NCBI RefSeq assembly: GCF_010668805.1
Contig: NZ_WUFT01000005.1
Coordinates: 1-64,000, forward strand
Direction: 5' to 3'
Length of the DNA stretch: 64,000 nt
DNA from: Rhizobium phaseoli
Lineage (GTDB): Bacteria; Pseudomonadota; Alphaproteobacteria; Rhizobiales; Rhizobiaceae
The translations under genes were made by a program, and so were the position numbers. The notes below the pieces were generated by a model, which was not told where the DNA came from, made no database searches, and was given only the letters and a program-made list of their open reading frames with translations. Shown here piece by piece: positions 44,517-54,276 of the stretch. How positions within the stretch are numbered: the stretch's first letter is position 1; the number at the start of each line of letters is the position of its first letter.

Positions 44517-46007
44517 TCAGCCGTTGCTGGCAAGCATCGAAAGCTTGTTGCCCATCGACTCGCCGTTCTTGTCGAGCAGGCGGGTCGGATAGTCACCGGT
44601 GAAGTAGTGGTCGGTGAACTGTGGCCGGGCCGGATTGCGGTCCTCGCCGCCGACGGCGCGGTAAAGCCCGTTGATCGACAGGAAGGCAAGCGAATCCGCG
44701 CCGATATATTTGGCCATGGCGTCGACATCGGCATACTGGTTCGCCAGGAGCTTTTCGGCATCGGGCGTGTCGATGCCGTAAAAGTCAGGGAAGAAGATCA
44801 TCGGGCTGGCGACGCGGAGATGAACTTCGCGCGCGCCGGCTTCACGGATCATCTGGACGATCTTCAGAGACGTCGTGCCGCGTACGATGGAATCATCGAC
44901 CAGCACCACACGCTTGCCTTCGATCATCGCCCGGTTGGCCGAATGTTTCAGCTTCACCCCGAAGGCGCGGATCTGCTGCGTCGGTTCGATGAAGGTGCGG
45001 CCGACATAGTGGTTGCGGATAATGCCGTATTCGAAGGGAATGCCGCTTTCCTGAGCGAAGCCGAGAGCCGCCGGCGTGCCGCCGTCCGGCACCGGCACGA
45101 CAACGTCGGCCTCGACGGGCGATTCCTTGGCGAGGTTCATGCCCATATTCTTGCGCGTCGTATAGACGTTGCGGCCGCCAACGACCGAATCCGGTCGGGC
45201 GAAATAGACATATTCGAACAGGCAGAGGCGTTCCGGCTGCGGCTTGCCGGGCTTGCGGGCATCGATGCTGATCGAGCCGTCGGGCTGGATTTCGCAGATG
45301 ACGACCTCGCCGTTTTCGACATCGCGGATGAACTTGGCGCCGATAATGTCGAGCGCGCAGGTTTCCGAGCAGAAGATCGGCTTGCCGTCGAGTTCGCCCA
45401 TGACAAGCGGGCGGATGCCGGTGGGATCACGCGCGGCAATCAGCTTGGTGCGCGTCATGGCGAGCATCGAATAGCCGCCTTCCATTTGGCGGATCGCGTC
45501 GATGAAGCGGTCGGATGTGGAAGCATGGCGCGAGCGGGCGATGAGATGGAGGACGACTTCGGTATCGGACGTCGACTGACAGATGGCGCCGGTCGCGATG
45601 ATCTGGCGGCGCAGCGTCAGGCCGTTGGTGAAATTGCCGTTATGGGCAATGGCGATACCGCCTTCTTCCAACTCGGCAAACAGCGGCTGCACGTTGCGCA
45701 TGGCGACTTCACCTGTCGTCGAGTAGCGCGTATGACCGATCGATATGCTGCCGGGCAGGCGGGCGAGCGTCATCGGATTGGTATAGTGGTCGCCGACCAG
45801 ACCCATATGGCGCTCCTGGTAGAAGCGCTTGCCGTCGAAGGAGACGATGCCGGCTGCTTCCTGTCCGCGATGCTGAAGCGCATGCAGACCAAGCGCCGTC
45901 AGTGCCGCGGCATCGGGATGTCCCAGAATTCCGAAAACCCCGCATTCCTCATGCAGCGTATCTCCGTCGAGCGGATCGTCGGTGGGCAAGGAATGGGACT
46001 GGTTCAT
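44517..46007 (-). CDS. purF: Amidophosphoribosyltransferase
   Basis: A 496-residue enzyme of the first committed purine step (PRPP + glutamine to phosphoribosylamine). The glutaminase nucleophile is Cys22 in EECGVFGILG, exposed by removal of a 21-residue propeptide. The PRPP-binding loop is VLVDDSIVRGTTS. Length and domain order (Ntn glutaminase then phosphoribosyltransferase) are normal. There is no visible PurR-type site, as expected outside gamma-proteobacteria. cvpA lies 150 bases upstream, the gene order also kept in E. coli (cvpA-purF). Confidence 0.96.
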   Translation of the reverse strand: MNQSHSLPTDDPLDGDTLHEECGVFGILGHPDAAALTALGLHALQHRGQEAAGIVSFDGKRFYQERHMGLVGDHYTNPMTLARLPGSISIGHTRYSTTGEVAMRNVQPLFAELEEGGIAIAHNGNFTNGLTLRRQIIATGAICQSTSDTEVVLHLIARSRHASTSDRFIDAIRQMEGGYSMLAMTRTKLIAARDPTGIRPLVMGELDGKPIFCSETCALDIIGAKFIRDVENGEVVICEIQPDGSISIDARKPGKPQPERLCLFEYVYFARPDSVVGGRNVYTTRKNMGMNLAKESPVEADVVVPVPDGGTPAALGFAQESGIPFEYGIIRNHYVGRTFIEPTQQIRAFGVKLKHSANRAMIEGKRVVLVDDSIVRGTTSLKIVQMIREAGAREVHLRVASPMIFFPDFYGIDTPDAEKLLANQYADVDAMAKYIGADSLAFLSINGLYRAVGGEDRNPARPQFTDHYFTGDYPTRLLDKNGESMGNKLSMLASNG

Positions 46008-46157
46008 TTCTGCGGGCCTCTGCTCTCACAAGAATGGATCGGCATTTCCAGAAATAACTGAAGCCCGGCTGAGCTGGAATGCCCGGCCGGACCCCTTATT
46101 TGACATCCCGCTCAAATGGCAATTGCCGGAGGGCGGGTCAAGCTCTTGAACACTGTG

Positions 46158-46775
46158 TCAATTGGCCGGCTGTTGTGCAGGCGCGGTCGGTGCGTCTTCT
46201 GCCGGCGCCTGGTCGCCCGTCGGCGGATTGGTGCCTTCTGCGCCCTGTGCCGGCGGCTGAAGCTTATCACGGATGCTCGCTGGTATCATCTGGGCAAATT
46301 GCTCCGGCAGAACCGATTTCAGCTTCACGACCATCGAATCCAGGAAGGGTTTCGATTTTGCTTGGTTGACCCAGGCCGGCCGGTGGTCGACATCGACCAG
46401 CCAGTTCCAGAAGGCGACGGCGACGACCAGCAGCAGCACGCCGCGCGCTGCCCCGAACAGGAAGCCGAGCGTGCGGTCGAGCGCGCCGACGCGGCTGTCG
46501 ATGATGAAATCGGCAATCTTCATCGTGATGAAGGAGATGACGATGAGCGCGATCAGGAAGACGACCGCTGCCGAACCGACGATCGCGATGCGGTCGTCAT
46601 CGGTGTATTTCTTCGCGTAGGGCAACAGGTACGGATAGAGGTAATAGGCCGCCGCCGCCGATCCGCCCCAGCTCGCGATCGAGAGGATCTCGCGCGAAAA
46701 GCCGCGGACCATCGCCAGCACGGCGGAGAAGAGCACGACGCCGATGACAATACCGTCGAAAATCGTAATGGGCAT
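46158..46775 (-). CDS. cvpA: CvpA family membrane protein
   Basis: A 205-residue inner membrane protein with four hydrophobic segments in the first ~125 residues, starting MPITIFDGIVIGVVLFSAVLA and containing GFSREILSIASWGGSAAA, the CvpA wording. The C-terminal ~60 residues are Pro/Ala-rich and unstructured (PPAQGAEGTNPPTGDQAPAEDAP). CvpA is tied to colicin V export in E. coli and, in other species, to envelope stress or bile tolerance; mechanism unknown. It sits between radA and purF. Confidence 0.93.
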   Translation of the reverse strand: MPITIFDGIVIGVVLFSAVLAMVRGFSREILSIASWGGSAAAAYYLYPYLLPYAKKYTDDDRIAIVGSAAVVFLIALIVISFITMKIADFIIDSRVGALDRTLGFLFGAARGVLLLVVAVAFWNWLVDVDHRPAWVNQAKSKPFLDSMVVKLKSVLPEQFAQMIPASIRDKLQPPAQGAEGTNPPTGDQAPAEDAPTAPAQQPAN

Positions 46776-46865
46776 GTAAATTCAACTCCAGGACTGCCGC
46801 TTGGCGGCCGTGTCGTGCCTTATCGTGTGCCTCCTATATCACTACCAATCTTGGCAATGAAAGGA

Positions 46866-48266
46866 TCAAACCTCGTCTTCCACACGCAGCGCTCCCTTCG
46901 AGCCGGCGATGCGCGCCACCAGATCCGGCAGGCTTTCGACCTCGCTCCATCGCCCGCCGGAGCCCTTCGGCAGTTCAGCGGACGCGGACGGAAGCAAAGC
47001 TGCGGAAAAGCCCAGCTTCTCGGCTTCCTTGAGGCGCTGGGCGGTGTGCGCAACCGGCCGGATGGCGCCCGACAGGCTGACTTCGCCGAAATAGACGCAA
47101 TCGGCGGGAAGGGCAATACCGGCAAGCGAGGAAACCAGCGCCGAGGCGACGGCGAGATCGGCCGCCGGTTCGGTGATGCGGTAACCGCCGGCGACATTGA
47201 GGTAGACGTCATGCTGGCCGAGCCTGACGCCGCAATGGGCTTCCAGCACGGCGAGGATCATCGACAGCCGGGCCGAATCCCAGCCGACCACGGCGCGCCT
47301 TGGCGTGCCGAGCGAGGTCGGTGCCACCAGCGCCTGCACCTCGACCAGCACCGGACGCGTGCCCTCCATGCCGGCAAAGACGGCGGCACCCGGCGATTTC
47401 TCGTTGCGTTCGCCGAGAAACAGCTCCGAGGGGTTGGCAACCTCGCGCAGGCCCTTGTCGGACATTTCGAAGACGCCGATCTCGTCGGTCGGGCCGAAGC
47501 GGTTCTTGACCGTGCGCAGGATGCGGTAGTGATGGCCGCGATCGCCCTCGAAATAGAGCACCGCGTCGACCATGTGCTCGACGACGCGCGGGCCGGCGAT
47601 CTGTCCGTCCTTGGTGACATGCCCGACCAGCACCATGGCGGCCCCGGTCTGCTTGGCGAAACGGATCATCGCCTGCACGCCGGTGCGCACCTGCGTCACC
47701 GTTCCCGGCGCGGATTCGGCAAGTTCGCTCCACAGCGTCTGGATGGAATCGATAATGACGAGGTCCGGCCGCTTGCCCTCGGCAAGTGTCGCCAGAATAT
47801 CCTCGACATTGGTTTCGGCCGCCAGCATCACGTCGGTATCGGCCGCCGCAAGGCGCTGTGCCCGCAGCCGGACCTGCGCCACGGCTTCTTCGCCGGAGAC
47901 GTAGATGATCTTGTGGCCGCGCCGCGCAAGGGCGGCGGCCGCCTGCATCAGCAGCGTCGATTTGCCGATACCGGGATCGCCGCCGATCAGCACCGCCGAC
48001 CCGCGCACGAAGCCGCCGCCAAGCGCCCGGTCGAGTTCCGACATGGCGGTATGGATGCGCGGCGCCTCCTCGATTTCACCGGACAGCGCCGTCAGCGCCA
48101 CCGGCCGGCCCTTCTTCGGCGTCTTGCCGGGGCCGGAGCCGATCCCGCCCATCGGGTCCTCTTCGACGATGGTGTTCCACTCGCCGCAATTCTCGCATTT
48201 GCCCGCCCAGCGGTTGTGGATCGTGCCGCAACTCTGGCAGATGAATTGTGTCCTGGCCTTCGCCAT
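46866..48266 (-). CDS. radA: DNA repair protein RadA
   Basis: A 466-residue RecA-like branch-migration helicase. An N-terminal zinc finger (Cys10, Cys13, Cys24, Cys27) precedes the ATPase core, with Walker A GGDPGIGKST and the diagnostic KNRFG motif (VKNRFGPTDEIG). A Lon-type C-terminal domain follows (GGYRITEPAADLAVASAL, then KEAEKLGFSAALLP). It promotes strand exchange extension in recombination. The ATG at 48266 is preferred to a TTG three bases before. It precedes cvpA by 90 bases and is divergent from the LysE gene. Confidence 0.96.
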   Translation of the reverse strand: MAKARTQFICQSCGTIHNRWAGKCENCGEWNTIVEEDPMGGIGSGPGKTPKKGRPVALTALSGEIEEAPRIHTAMSELDRALGGGFVRGSAVLIGGDPGIGKSTLLMQAAAALARRGHKIIYVSGEEAVAQVRLRAQRLAAADTDVMLAAETNVEDILATLAEGKRPDLVIIDSIQTLWSELAESAPGTVTQVRTGVQAMIRFAKQTGAAMVLVGHVTKDGQIAGPRVVEHMVDAVLYFEGDRGHHYRILRTVKNRFGPTDEIGVFEMSDKGLREVANPSELFLGERNEKSPGAAVFAGMEGTRPVLVEVQALVAPTSLGTPRRAVVGWDSARLSMILAVLEAHCGVRLGQHDVYLNVAGGYRITEPAADLAVASALVSSLAGIALPADCVYFGEVSLSGAIRPVAHTAQRLKEAEKLGFSAALLPSASAELPKGSGGRWSEVESLPDLVARIAGSKGALRVEDEV

Positions 48267-48431
48267 CAATCACTCTTTCAGTCCGGGTTCCCGAGTGAAG
48301 CAGACGCGCCGCTTCATCGAATCATTGTCGTGCTTGAGATAATGGCTATCGCGACGGATCAAAACTAATGATTTTCCCATCAGTGCCTCCCGTGCCTATG
48401 CTTTGCCTCTGCTCATTCTGAACGGTGTAAG

Positions 48432-49067
48432 ATGTTCGATTATTCGCTTGCGCACTGGTTTGCATTTCTCTCGGCGGCGGTCCTGCTCAACCTGTCACCC
48501 GGCCCCGACATCGCCTTCATCCTCGGCCACACGATGAAAAGCGGAAAACGCGCCGGTTTTTCCGCGCTGTTCGGCGTCTGGTCCGGCGCCTGCCTGCATG
48601 TTCTGATGGCAGCGCTCGGCCTTTCCGCCGTGCTCGCCGCTTCTTCAGTCGCCTTCTCCGCGGTCAAATGGATCGGCGCCGCCTATCTCGTCTGGCTGGG
48701 CATCCAGGCTTTGCGCGCCGGCGGCGGCGACGGCCTGATAAAGACTGCCGGCGAAAAAATGCCGGCAGCAAGGATCTACCGGCAGGGAATTCTGGTTTCA
48801 CTGCTCAATCCGAAAGTGGCGATTTTCTTCTTGGCCTTCCTGCCGCAATTCGTCGTCGAAGGGGCAGGGCCGGCATGGGCCCAGCTTATGCTGCATGGCG
48901 GGCTGATCATCGCAGTCGCCGCCTTCATCGAGCCGCCGCTCGTCCTTCTCGGCGGGCGCCTTGCCGATGCGCTCAGGCATAATCAAAAAATCGGGTTATG
49001 GCTCGATCGCGGCCTCGGTGCGCTTTTCCTGGCGCTTGGCGTCCGCCTTGCGCTCAGCAGTCGCTGA
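48432..49067 (+). CDS. LysE/RhtB-family amino acid exporter
   Basis: A 211-residue inner membrane protein of the LysE family with six hydrophobic segments. The family sequence is NLSPGPDIAFILGHTMKSGKRAGFSALFGVWSG, followed by WIGAAYLVWLGIQALR and the second half QGILVSLLNPKVAIFFLAFLPQFV. It exports an amino acid or derivative; the substrate (homoserine/threonine/leucine types) cannot be called. It lies in the radA-alr interval and converges on alr with eight bases between stops. Confidence 0.9.
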   Translation: MFDYSLAHWFAFLSAAVLLNLSPGPDIAFILGHTMKSGKRAGFSALFGVWSGACLHVLMAALGLSAVLAASSVAFSAVKWIGAAYLVWLGIQALRAGGGDGLIKTAGEKMPAARIYRQGILVSLLNPKVAIFFLAFLPQFVVEGAGPAWAQLMLHGGLIIAVAAFIEPPLVLLGGRLADALRHNQKIGLWLDRGLGALFLALGVRLALSSR

Positions 49068-49075
49068 CGGGTAGG

Positions 49076-50242
49076 TTATTCCTCGTCGGCGACATAGCGC
49101 CGCTCGTGGCGGAGCCCCATGCTGGTCAGGATCTCGTATCCGATCGTGCCCGCCGCCCGCGCCACATCGTCCAGGGCCATGTTCTTTCCGAACAGCTCGA
49201 CATAATCCCCGGCGCGCACCGCGTTGTCGGGGAGGTCGGTGATATCGAAGATCGTCAGGTCCATGGTGATCCTGCCGGCGACCGGCACCTTATGCCCGGC
49301 GATGAAGCCTTGCCCACCCTGCGGTACGGTTTGGCGCAGCGGCACGCCGCCGCTCGACAGGCCGCGCATGTAACCGTCGGCGTAACCGGCCGAAGCGATC
49401 GCCAGCCGGCTTTTGCGGCCAAGCTGCAGCGCCCGCCCGTAGCTGACGGTCTCGCCGGCCTCGACGCTGCGCACCTGGATGATGCGGGCTTCCGCGGTTG
49501 CCACCGGCCGCATCGGATTGGCTAGGCCGCAGACCGCCTCACCGCCATAAAGCGCGATGCCGGGTCGGGTCAGGTCGAAGTGATAATCCTCGCCGAGGAA
49601 AATGCCGGCCGAGGCGGCAAGGCTTGAATCGATGCCTTCATAGGCGGCGCTAACCCTGCGGAATGATTCGAGTTGCTGCCGGTTCATCGCATGGCTGGGC
49701 TCATCGCCGCAGGCGAGATGGCTCATGACCAGCACCGGCGCGAAGCTCGCCGGCCGCGAGACGTCGTCGGCAAGCGCGATCGCATCGTCCATATGCAGCC
49801 CGAGCCGATTGAAGCCGGTATCGACATGCAGCGCACAGGGGTAGTCACCGTAATCGGCAAGCACCGCCATCCAGAAGGCGAGCTGCTCGTCGGAGGAGAT
49901 CACCGGAACCAGATCGTTTTCGAAGAAGCGCCGCTCGGTGCCCGGCCATATGCCAGAGAGCACGAAGATGCGCGCCTCGGGCGCATAGAGGCGAAGCGTC
50001 ACACCCTCGTCGACAGTCGCGACGAAGAAGTCGCGGGCGCCTGCCATATAGAGCGCTTCGCCGGCATCCTCGATGCCCATGCCATAGGCATCCGCCTTGA
50101 CAACCGCCGAGGCACGCGCCGCGCCGGAGCGGCGCGCCATGTCGCGCCAGTTCTCTGTGAGCGCTGTCAGATCGACGGTCAGCCGCAGGCCTGCGGAAGC
50201 GAAAACATCGTCATCTTCGAAGGGGATGGGAAAATCTGTCAT
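49076..50242 (-). CDS. alr: Alanine racemase
   Basis: A 388-residue PLP enzyme that makes D-alanine for peptidoglycan. The PLP Lys49 is in AVVKADAYGMG; the C-terminal catalytic Tyr (in SYGRALQ) and the HVDTGFNRLG, MSHLACGDEP motifs are in place. A 14-residue N-terminal extension precedes the TIM-barrel. It may be catabolic or biosynthetic; being beside dnaB, radA and cvpA in Rhizobiales suggests the housekeeping copy. A dispersed repeat fills the gap upstream of its start. Confidence 0.95.
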   Translation of the reverse strand: MTDFPIPFEDDDVFASAGLRLTVDLTALTENWRDMARRSGAARASAVVKADAYGMGIEDAGEALYMAGARDFFVATVDEGVTLRLYAPEARIFVLSGIWPGTERRFFENDLVPVISSDEQLAFWMAVLADYGDYPCALHVDTGFNRLGLHMDDAIALADDVSRPASFAPVLVMSHLACGDEPSHAMNRQQLESFRRVSAAYEGIDSSLAASAGIFLGEDYHFDLTRPGIALYGGEAVCGLANPMRPVATAEARIIQVRSVEAGETVSYGRALQLGRKSRLAIASAGYADGYMRGLSSGGVPLRQTVPQGGQGFIAGHKVPVAGRITMDLTIFDITDLPDNAVRAGDYVELFGKNMALDDVARAAGTIGYEILTSMGLRHERRYVADEE

Positions 50243-50284
50243 GAATCGCCGTGAAGTAATGGAAGGAAATCGCCTGAGCCAGTC

Positions 50285-50390
50285 TAAAGCATGTCGCGCA
50301 AAAGTGTGCAGCGGTTTTGCGATAACGACATGTGTAAAACAAAGAGCTAAAGCGCAAGGAGCGAATCTGAAAGATCGCGACGCGCTTTAG
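50285..50390. repeat. ~105-bp dispersed repeat, copy 2
   Basis: AAAGCATGTCGCGCAAAAGTGTGCAGCGGTTTTGCGATAACGACATG, then GCGAATCTGAAAGATCGCGACGCGCTTTAG. Same order and length as copy 1 at 29564-29669, with few differences. It fills the gap between alr and the AraC gene. The 256-base gap holds otherwise only promoter-length sequence. Confidence 0.85.
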
Positions 50391-50498
50391 AGAGCATTAT
50401 GGCCAAGGGAAAGCGCGGGTGGTCACATACCACCCTTTGCCTGTCGTAGGATCACTTTTGTTCAAGACGCGTGCAGGCTTCCGCGATAATCTTTGTGG

Positions 50499-51356
50499 AT
50501 GCAGAACGTATCGCAAAAAGAGGCGGCGGCGGCCATGCCGCTTGCGAACGTGGAATCGGCCCGTTTCTGGCGGGATGGCCGCTTCCGCGACATGGAGTGT
50601 TTGAGCGCCACCTTCCTGACGCACGAATATGCGCCGCATGCGCATGACACGTTCAGCATCGGCGCGATAGAAAGCGGCAGCCAGATCGCCACTCTGAGCG
50701 GCAGGCGGGAGGAAACCGGCCCGGGCGACCTTTATCTCATCGATCCCGGTGTGATCCATGACGGCGCTCCGGGCGGCGAAGGCTACCGCTACCGGATGAT
50801 TTATCCCGATATGAAGCTGTTCGTCGATATTCTGGAGGATGTCACCGGCAAGGCCTTCCATGCGACACCCTCTTTCTCCGGCGGGCTTCCACGCGATCCA
50901 CAGCTCGCCAGTGCCTTTCACGCCGCCCATCGAACGCTTGAGAGCGGGGCAGGCGCGCTGGAATCGGATGAAGGAATGTTTTCGGTGCTCGCAGCGATCT
51001 TTGCCCGTCACGGCAGCGCAATCATCGTTCCCGTCGATACGCAGGAACGAAGCGCGGTGGCCCGCGCCCGCGAATACCTCATCGAGAACTTCGACAGCGA
51101 TGTCGGCCTCGAGGAACTGGCCGGAGTGGCGGGTTTGAGCCGCGCTCACCTCATCCGCGCCTTCCGCAAGGAGTATCACATCACCCCGCACGCTTTTCTG
51201 ACGGATCGGCGCGTGCAGGTGGCTCGGCGGCTGCTGCGGCAGGGGCGCATGCCGGCCGATATTGCGCTCGAATGCGGTTTTGCCGATCAGGCGCATTTCA
51301 CCCGGCACTTCAAGGCACGCACGGGCGTAACGCCCGGCCAATTCCGCATCGGCTGA
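50499..51356 (+). CDS. AraC-family transcription regulator
   Basis: A 285-residue regulator with an N-terminal AraC-type sensing barrel (about 15-160, HAHDTFSIGAIESGS) and two helix-turn-helix motifs at the C-terminus (LEELAGVAGLSRAHLIRAFRK and DIALECGFADQAHFTRHFKART). The ATG at 50499 is preferred to a TTG six bases before. It is transcribed towards azlCD, 67 bases downstream on the same strand, so it likely controls or is cotranscribed with that pair, a recurrent gene arrangement for AraC and AzlC. Inducer unknown. Confidence 0.9.
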   Translation: MQNVSQKEAAAAMPLANVESARFWRDGRFRDMECLSATFLTHEYAPHAHDTFSIGAIESGSQIATLSGRREETGPGDLYLIDPGVIHDGAPGGEGYRYRMIYPDMKLFVDILEDVTGKAFHATPSFSGGLPRDPQLASAFHAAHRTLESGAGALESDEGMFSVLAAIFARHGSAIIVPVDTQERSAVARAREYLIENFDSDVGLEELAGVAGLSRAHLIRAFRKEYHITPHAFLTDRRVQVARRLLRQGRMPADIALECGFADQAHFTRHFKARTGVTPGQFRIG

Positions 51357-51423
51357 TCACTTTCGTTCAATACAGCCATGGCGGGCTCGGCTAATCCTCC
51401 GCGATCTTGATCGGGAGATTGCC

Positions 51424-52128
51424 ATGTTGCAGCACAGCCGGCCCTCCGGCGAATTTCTTGCCGGAATGCGCGCCATTTTTCCGCTTGTTGTCGCCGTATT
51501 GCCGATCGGCCTGGTGTTCGGCGCGGTCGCGGCCACCAAGGGGCTTTCCCCGTTGGAAACGACGCTGATGAGCGCACTTGTCTTTGCGGGCGGTTCGCAA
51601 TTCGTGGCCATGGACATCTGGACCCATCCGGCAAGCTGGATCGGCGTCGGCTTTGCAGCCCTGCTGGTCAATATCCGCCACGTGCTGATGAGCGCGTCGA
51701 TCGGCGCGAAGATGCAGTCCTTCTCCGGCGTCAAACGGTATATCGCCATGCTGTTCCTCGCCGATGAACTGTGGGCCATGGCGGAATTCCGCGCGGGCAG
51801 CACACGGCTGACCCCGGCCTGGTATGCCGGCATCGTCACGCCCTTCTATCTCACCTGGGTCGGCTCTTCGCTGACAGGCGCACTGCTCGGCGCCTTTTTC
51901 GGCAATCCAGCGGTCATCGGCCTCGACTTCGCTTTTCCGGCTGTCTTCATCGTGCTCGTCATGGGTTTCTGGAAGGGGCGGGAAACTGGCGCCGTCCTTG
52001 CTGCAAGTGGTGCCGCATCCGTTGCGGTCCACCACTTCGTGCCGGGGGTCTGGTATATCGCCGCCGGCGCTCTGGCCGGGCTGGCAACGGCCCTATGGCA
52101 GGGCAGACTACGGGAGCAGGCGGCATGA
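51424..52128 (+). CDS. azlC: AzlC family branched-chain amino acid exporter, large subunit
   Basis: A 234-residue inner membrane protein with about six to eight hydrophobic segments, including ALVFAGGSQFVAMDIW, LLVNIRHVLMSAS and GALLGAFFGNPAVIGLDFAFPA, the AzlC signatures. With AzlD it exports branched-chain amino acids or analogues such as azaleucine. ATGA overlap with azlD shows translational coupling, as the two subunits work together. Confidence 0.92.
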   Translation: MLQHSRPSGEFLAGMRAIFPLVVAVLPIGLVFGAVAATKGLSPLETTLMSALVFAGGSQFVAMDIWTHPASWIGVGFAALLVNIRHVLMSASIGAKMQSFSGVKRYIAMLFLADELWAMAEFRAGSTRLTPAWYAGIVTPFYLTWVGSSLTGALLGAFFGNPAVIGLDFAFPAVFIVLVMGFWKGRETGAVLAASGAASVAVHHFVPGVWYIAAGALAGLATALWQGRLREQAA

Positions 52129-52427
52129 CGCTCGACCTCAACATCATCATCGTCATCCTCGCGATGGCAGCCGCAACGGTGTTCACCCGCGTCAGCGGCC
52201 TCGTGCTGATCCGTCATGTCGAGATGAATGAGCGGCGGAGAGCGGCGATCGAGGCCATTCCGCCGGCCGTGCTGATGGCGGTCATTGCACCGACCGCCTT
52301 TACGGCGGGCTGGGCAGAGACCTTGGCCTGCGCGGCAACGGCAATTGCCGCGCGCCGTCTGCCAATGCTTGTGAGCGTGGTGATTGGCGTCGCAACGGTT
52401 GCCCTGTTGCGGGCCTTCGGGCTTTGA
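52125..52427 (+). CDS. azlD: AzlD family membrane protein, small subunit
   Basis: A 100-residue membrane protein with three to four hydrophobic segments (starting TLDLNIIIVILAMAAATVFTR and containing RRAAIEAIPPAVLMAVIAP). It is the small partner of AzlC. It overlaps azlC by four bases (ATGA at 52125-52128). Its 3' end lies 24 bases from the convergent dnaB stop. Confidence 0.9.
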   Translation: MTLDLNIIIVILAMAAATVFTRVSGLVLIRHVEMNERRRAAIEAIPPAVLMAVIAPTAFTAGWAETLACAATAIAARRLPMLVSVVIGVATVALLRAFGL

Positions 52428-52451
52428 ACGAAATTGACGCGGAAGATCGCG

Positions 52452-53954
52452 TCAATGTTCCTCGTACTGTACGAACGAAGGATCGGCGAGATCGGCGAAG
52501 CGGGTGAATTCGGCCTGGAAGGCGAGTCTTACCGTGCCCGTCGGCCCGTGGCGCTGTTTAGCGATGATGACGTCGGCCGTACCCTTCACCTCATTGAATT
52601 TCGCTTCCCATTCCGGATATTTGGGATCGTTAAAATCGCGCGGTTCCGAATTTTTGACGTAGTATTCCTCGCGGAACACGAAGAGCACGACGTCGGCGTC
52701 CTGCTCGATCGAGCCGGATTCGCGAAGGTCGGAGAGCTGCGGCCGCTTGTCGTCGCGGCTCTCGACCTGACGCGAGAGCTGCGACAAAGCGATGATCGGA
52801 ACGTTGAGTTCCTTGCCGAGCGCCTTCAGGCCGGTGGTGATCTGGGTGATTTCCTGCACACGGTTGTCGCTGGATTTGCCCGAGCCGGTCATCAGCTGGA
52901 TGTAGTCGACCACCAGCACGTCGAGGCCACGCTGGCGCTTGAGACGGCGCGCACGCGCCGAAAGCTGGGCGATCGAGATGCCACCGGTCTGGTCGATAAA
53001 GAGCGGCACCTTCTGCATCATCATCGAGCAGGCGACGAGCTTTTCGAAATCGGCATCGTTGATGTCGCCGCGGCGGATCTTCGAGGAGGAGACTTCCGTC
53101 TGCTCGGAGATGATACGGGTGGCAAGCTGTTCCGACGACATTTCGAGCGAATAGAAGCCGACGACACCACCATTCTTTGCCTTTGTAGACCCGTCCGCCT
53201 GGACTTCGCCTTCGTAGGCGGCGGCGATATTGTAGGCGATGTTGGTGGCAAGCGAGGTCTTGCCCATGCCGGGGCGTCCGGCAAGCACGATCAAGTCCGA
53301 ACGCTGCAACCCGCCCATCTTGGAATCCAGCGAATGGATGCCGGTGGAGATGCCGGAAAGCCCGCCGTCGCGCTCCTTGGCGACGGCCGCCATGTCGATG
53401 GCCAGCGCAACCGCATCGTTGAAGGCCTGGAAGCCGCCGTCGTAGCGGCCGTTTTCCGCCAGTTCGAAGAGGCGGCGTTCTGTATCCTCGATCTGCGACT
53501 GCGGCGGCATGTCGAGCGGCGCGTCATAGGCGATGTTGACGACATCCTCACCGATGGTGATCAGCGCCCGGCGCAACGCCAGATCATAGATCGCCCGGCC
53601 GTAATCCTCGGCATTGATGACGGTGACGGCATTGCTGACGAGGCTCGCCAGATATTGCGAAACCGTCATGTCGCCGACCTTTTCGTCGGCCTTCAGGAAG
53701 GTCTTGATCGTCACCGGATTGGCGATCTTGCCCATGCGGATGATATCGCCGGCAACCTCGAAGATCTTCCGGTGCAGCGGTTCATAGAGATGAATCGGCT
53801 TCAGGAAGTCCGACACCCGGTAATAGGCGTCGTTGTTCATCAGGATAGCACCCAGAAGCGCCTGCTCGGCTTCGATATTGTTGGGTGCTTCGCGATAATG
53901 CTGCTCCGAGGGAGCAACGGCTGCAATCTTTCGAGCGGCGTCGTTCATCATCAT
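52452..53954 (-). CDS. dnaB: Replicative DNA helicase
   Basis: A 500-residue hexameric helicase of the replication fork. The N-terminal domain begins ASEQHYREAPNNIEAEQALLG-type wording, and the RecA-like C-terminal domain has Walker A AGRPGMGKTSLA, the RxxxLKAL... KELNVPIIALSQLSR block, and DLRESGSIEQDADVV. No intein is seen (helicases of this family often carry one). Three ATG codons in a row (53954, 53951, 53948) make the exact start uncertain. The 322-base gap upstream to rplI holds a terminator and promoter-length sequence. Confidence 0.96.
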   Translation of the reverse strand: MMMNDAARKIAAVAPSEQHYREAPNNIEAEQALLGAILMNNDAYYRVSDFLKPIHLYEPLHRKIFEVAGDIIRMGKIANPVTIKTFLKADEKVGDMTVSQYLASLVSNAVTVINAEDYGRAIYDLALRRALITIGEDVVNIAYDAPLDMPPQSQIEDTERRLFELAENGRYDGGFQAFNDAVALAIDMAAVAKERDGGLSGISTGIHSLDSKMGGLQRSDLIVLAGRPGMGKTSLATNIAYNIAAAYEGEVQADGSTKAKNGGVVGFYSLEMSSEQLATRIISEQTEVSSSKIRRGDINDADFEKLVACSMMMQKVPLFIDQTGGISIAQLSARARRLKRQRGLDVLVVDYIQLMTGSGKSSDNRVQEITQITTGLKALGKELNVPIIALSQLSRQVESRDDKRPQLSDLRESGSIEQDADVVLFVFREEYYVKNSEPRDFNDPKYPEWEAKFNEVKGTADVIIAKQRHGPTGTVRLAFQAEFTRFADLADPSFVQYEEH

Positions 53955-54223
53955 CCGTTCTGTCTTTTTCCAGTTCCGGATTTGCAATTCCGGACGCGAA
54001 AATCAAGAGGCTGCGAAGGGAGCGAGGGCTCGCTTCGCTTAAATCCTGAACGCTGTGCACGTTGTTCGACTTCTCCACAGTCCTGGGCGACGCAAAGGAG
54101 AAATACCGGCAGTGTCACCCGCACGACACGGTATGGCGCCGACTCAGCCATCCGTTTCGGAGAACTCTATTTTAGCGCGATGCGATAAGGCTCGCAGCAA
54201 AAACATCCGGAACATCCCCAACG

Positions 54224-54250
54224 AAAAAGCCCGGCGCGATGGCCGGGCTT
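54224..54250 (-). terminator. Terminator of the rpsF-rplI operon
   Basis: On the minus strand AAGCCCGGC-CATCGC-GCCGGGCTT forms a nine-pair stem followed by TTTTCG. It lies 27 bases after the rplI stop and separates the ribosomal operon from dnaB. Confidence 0.85.
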
Positions 54251-54276
54251 CCTGTCGTGGATCGCTCCGAGGAGAA

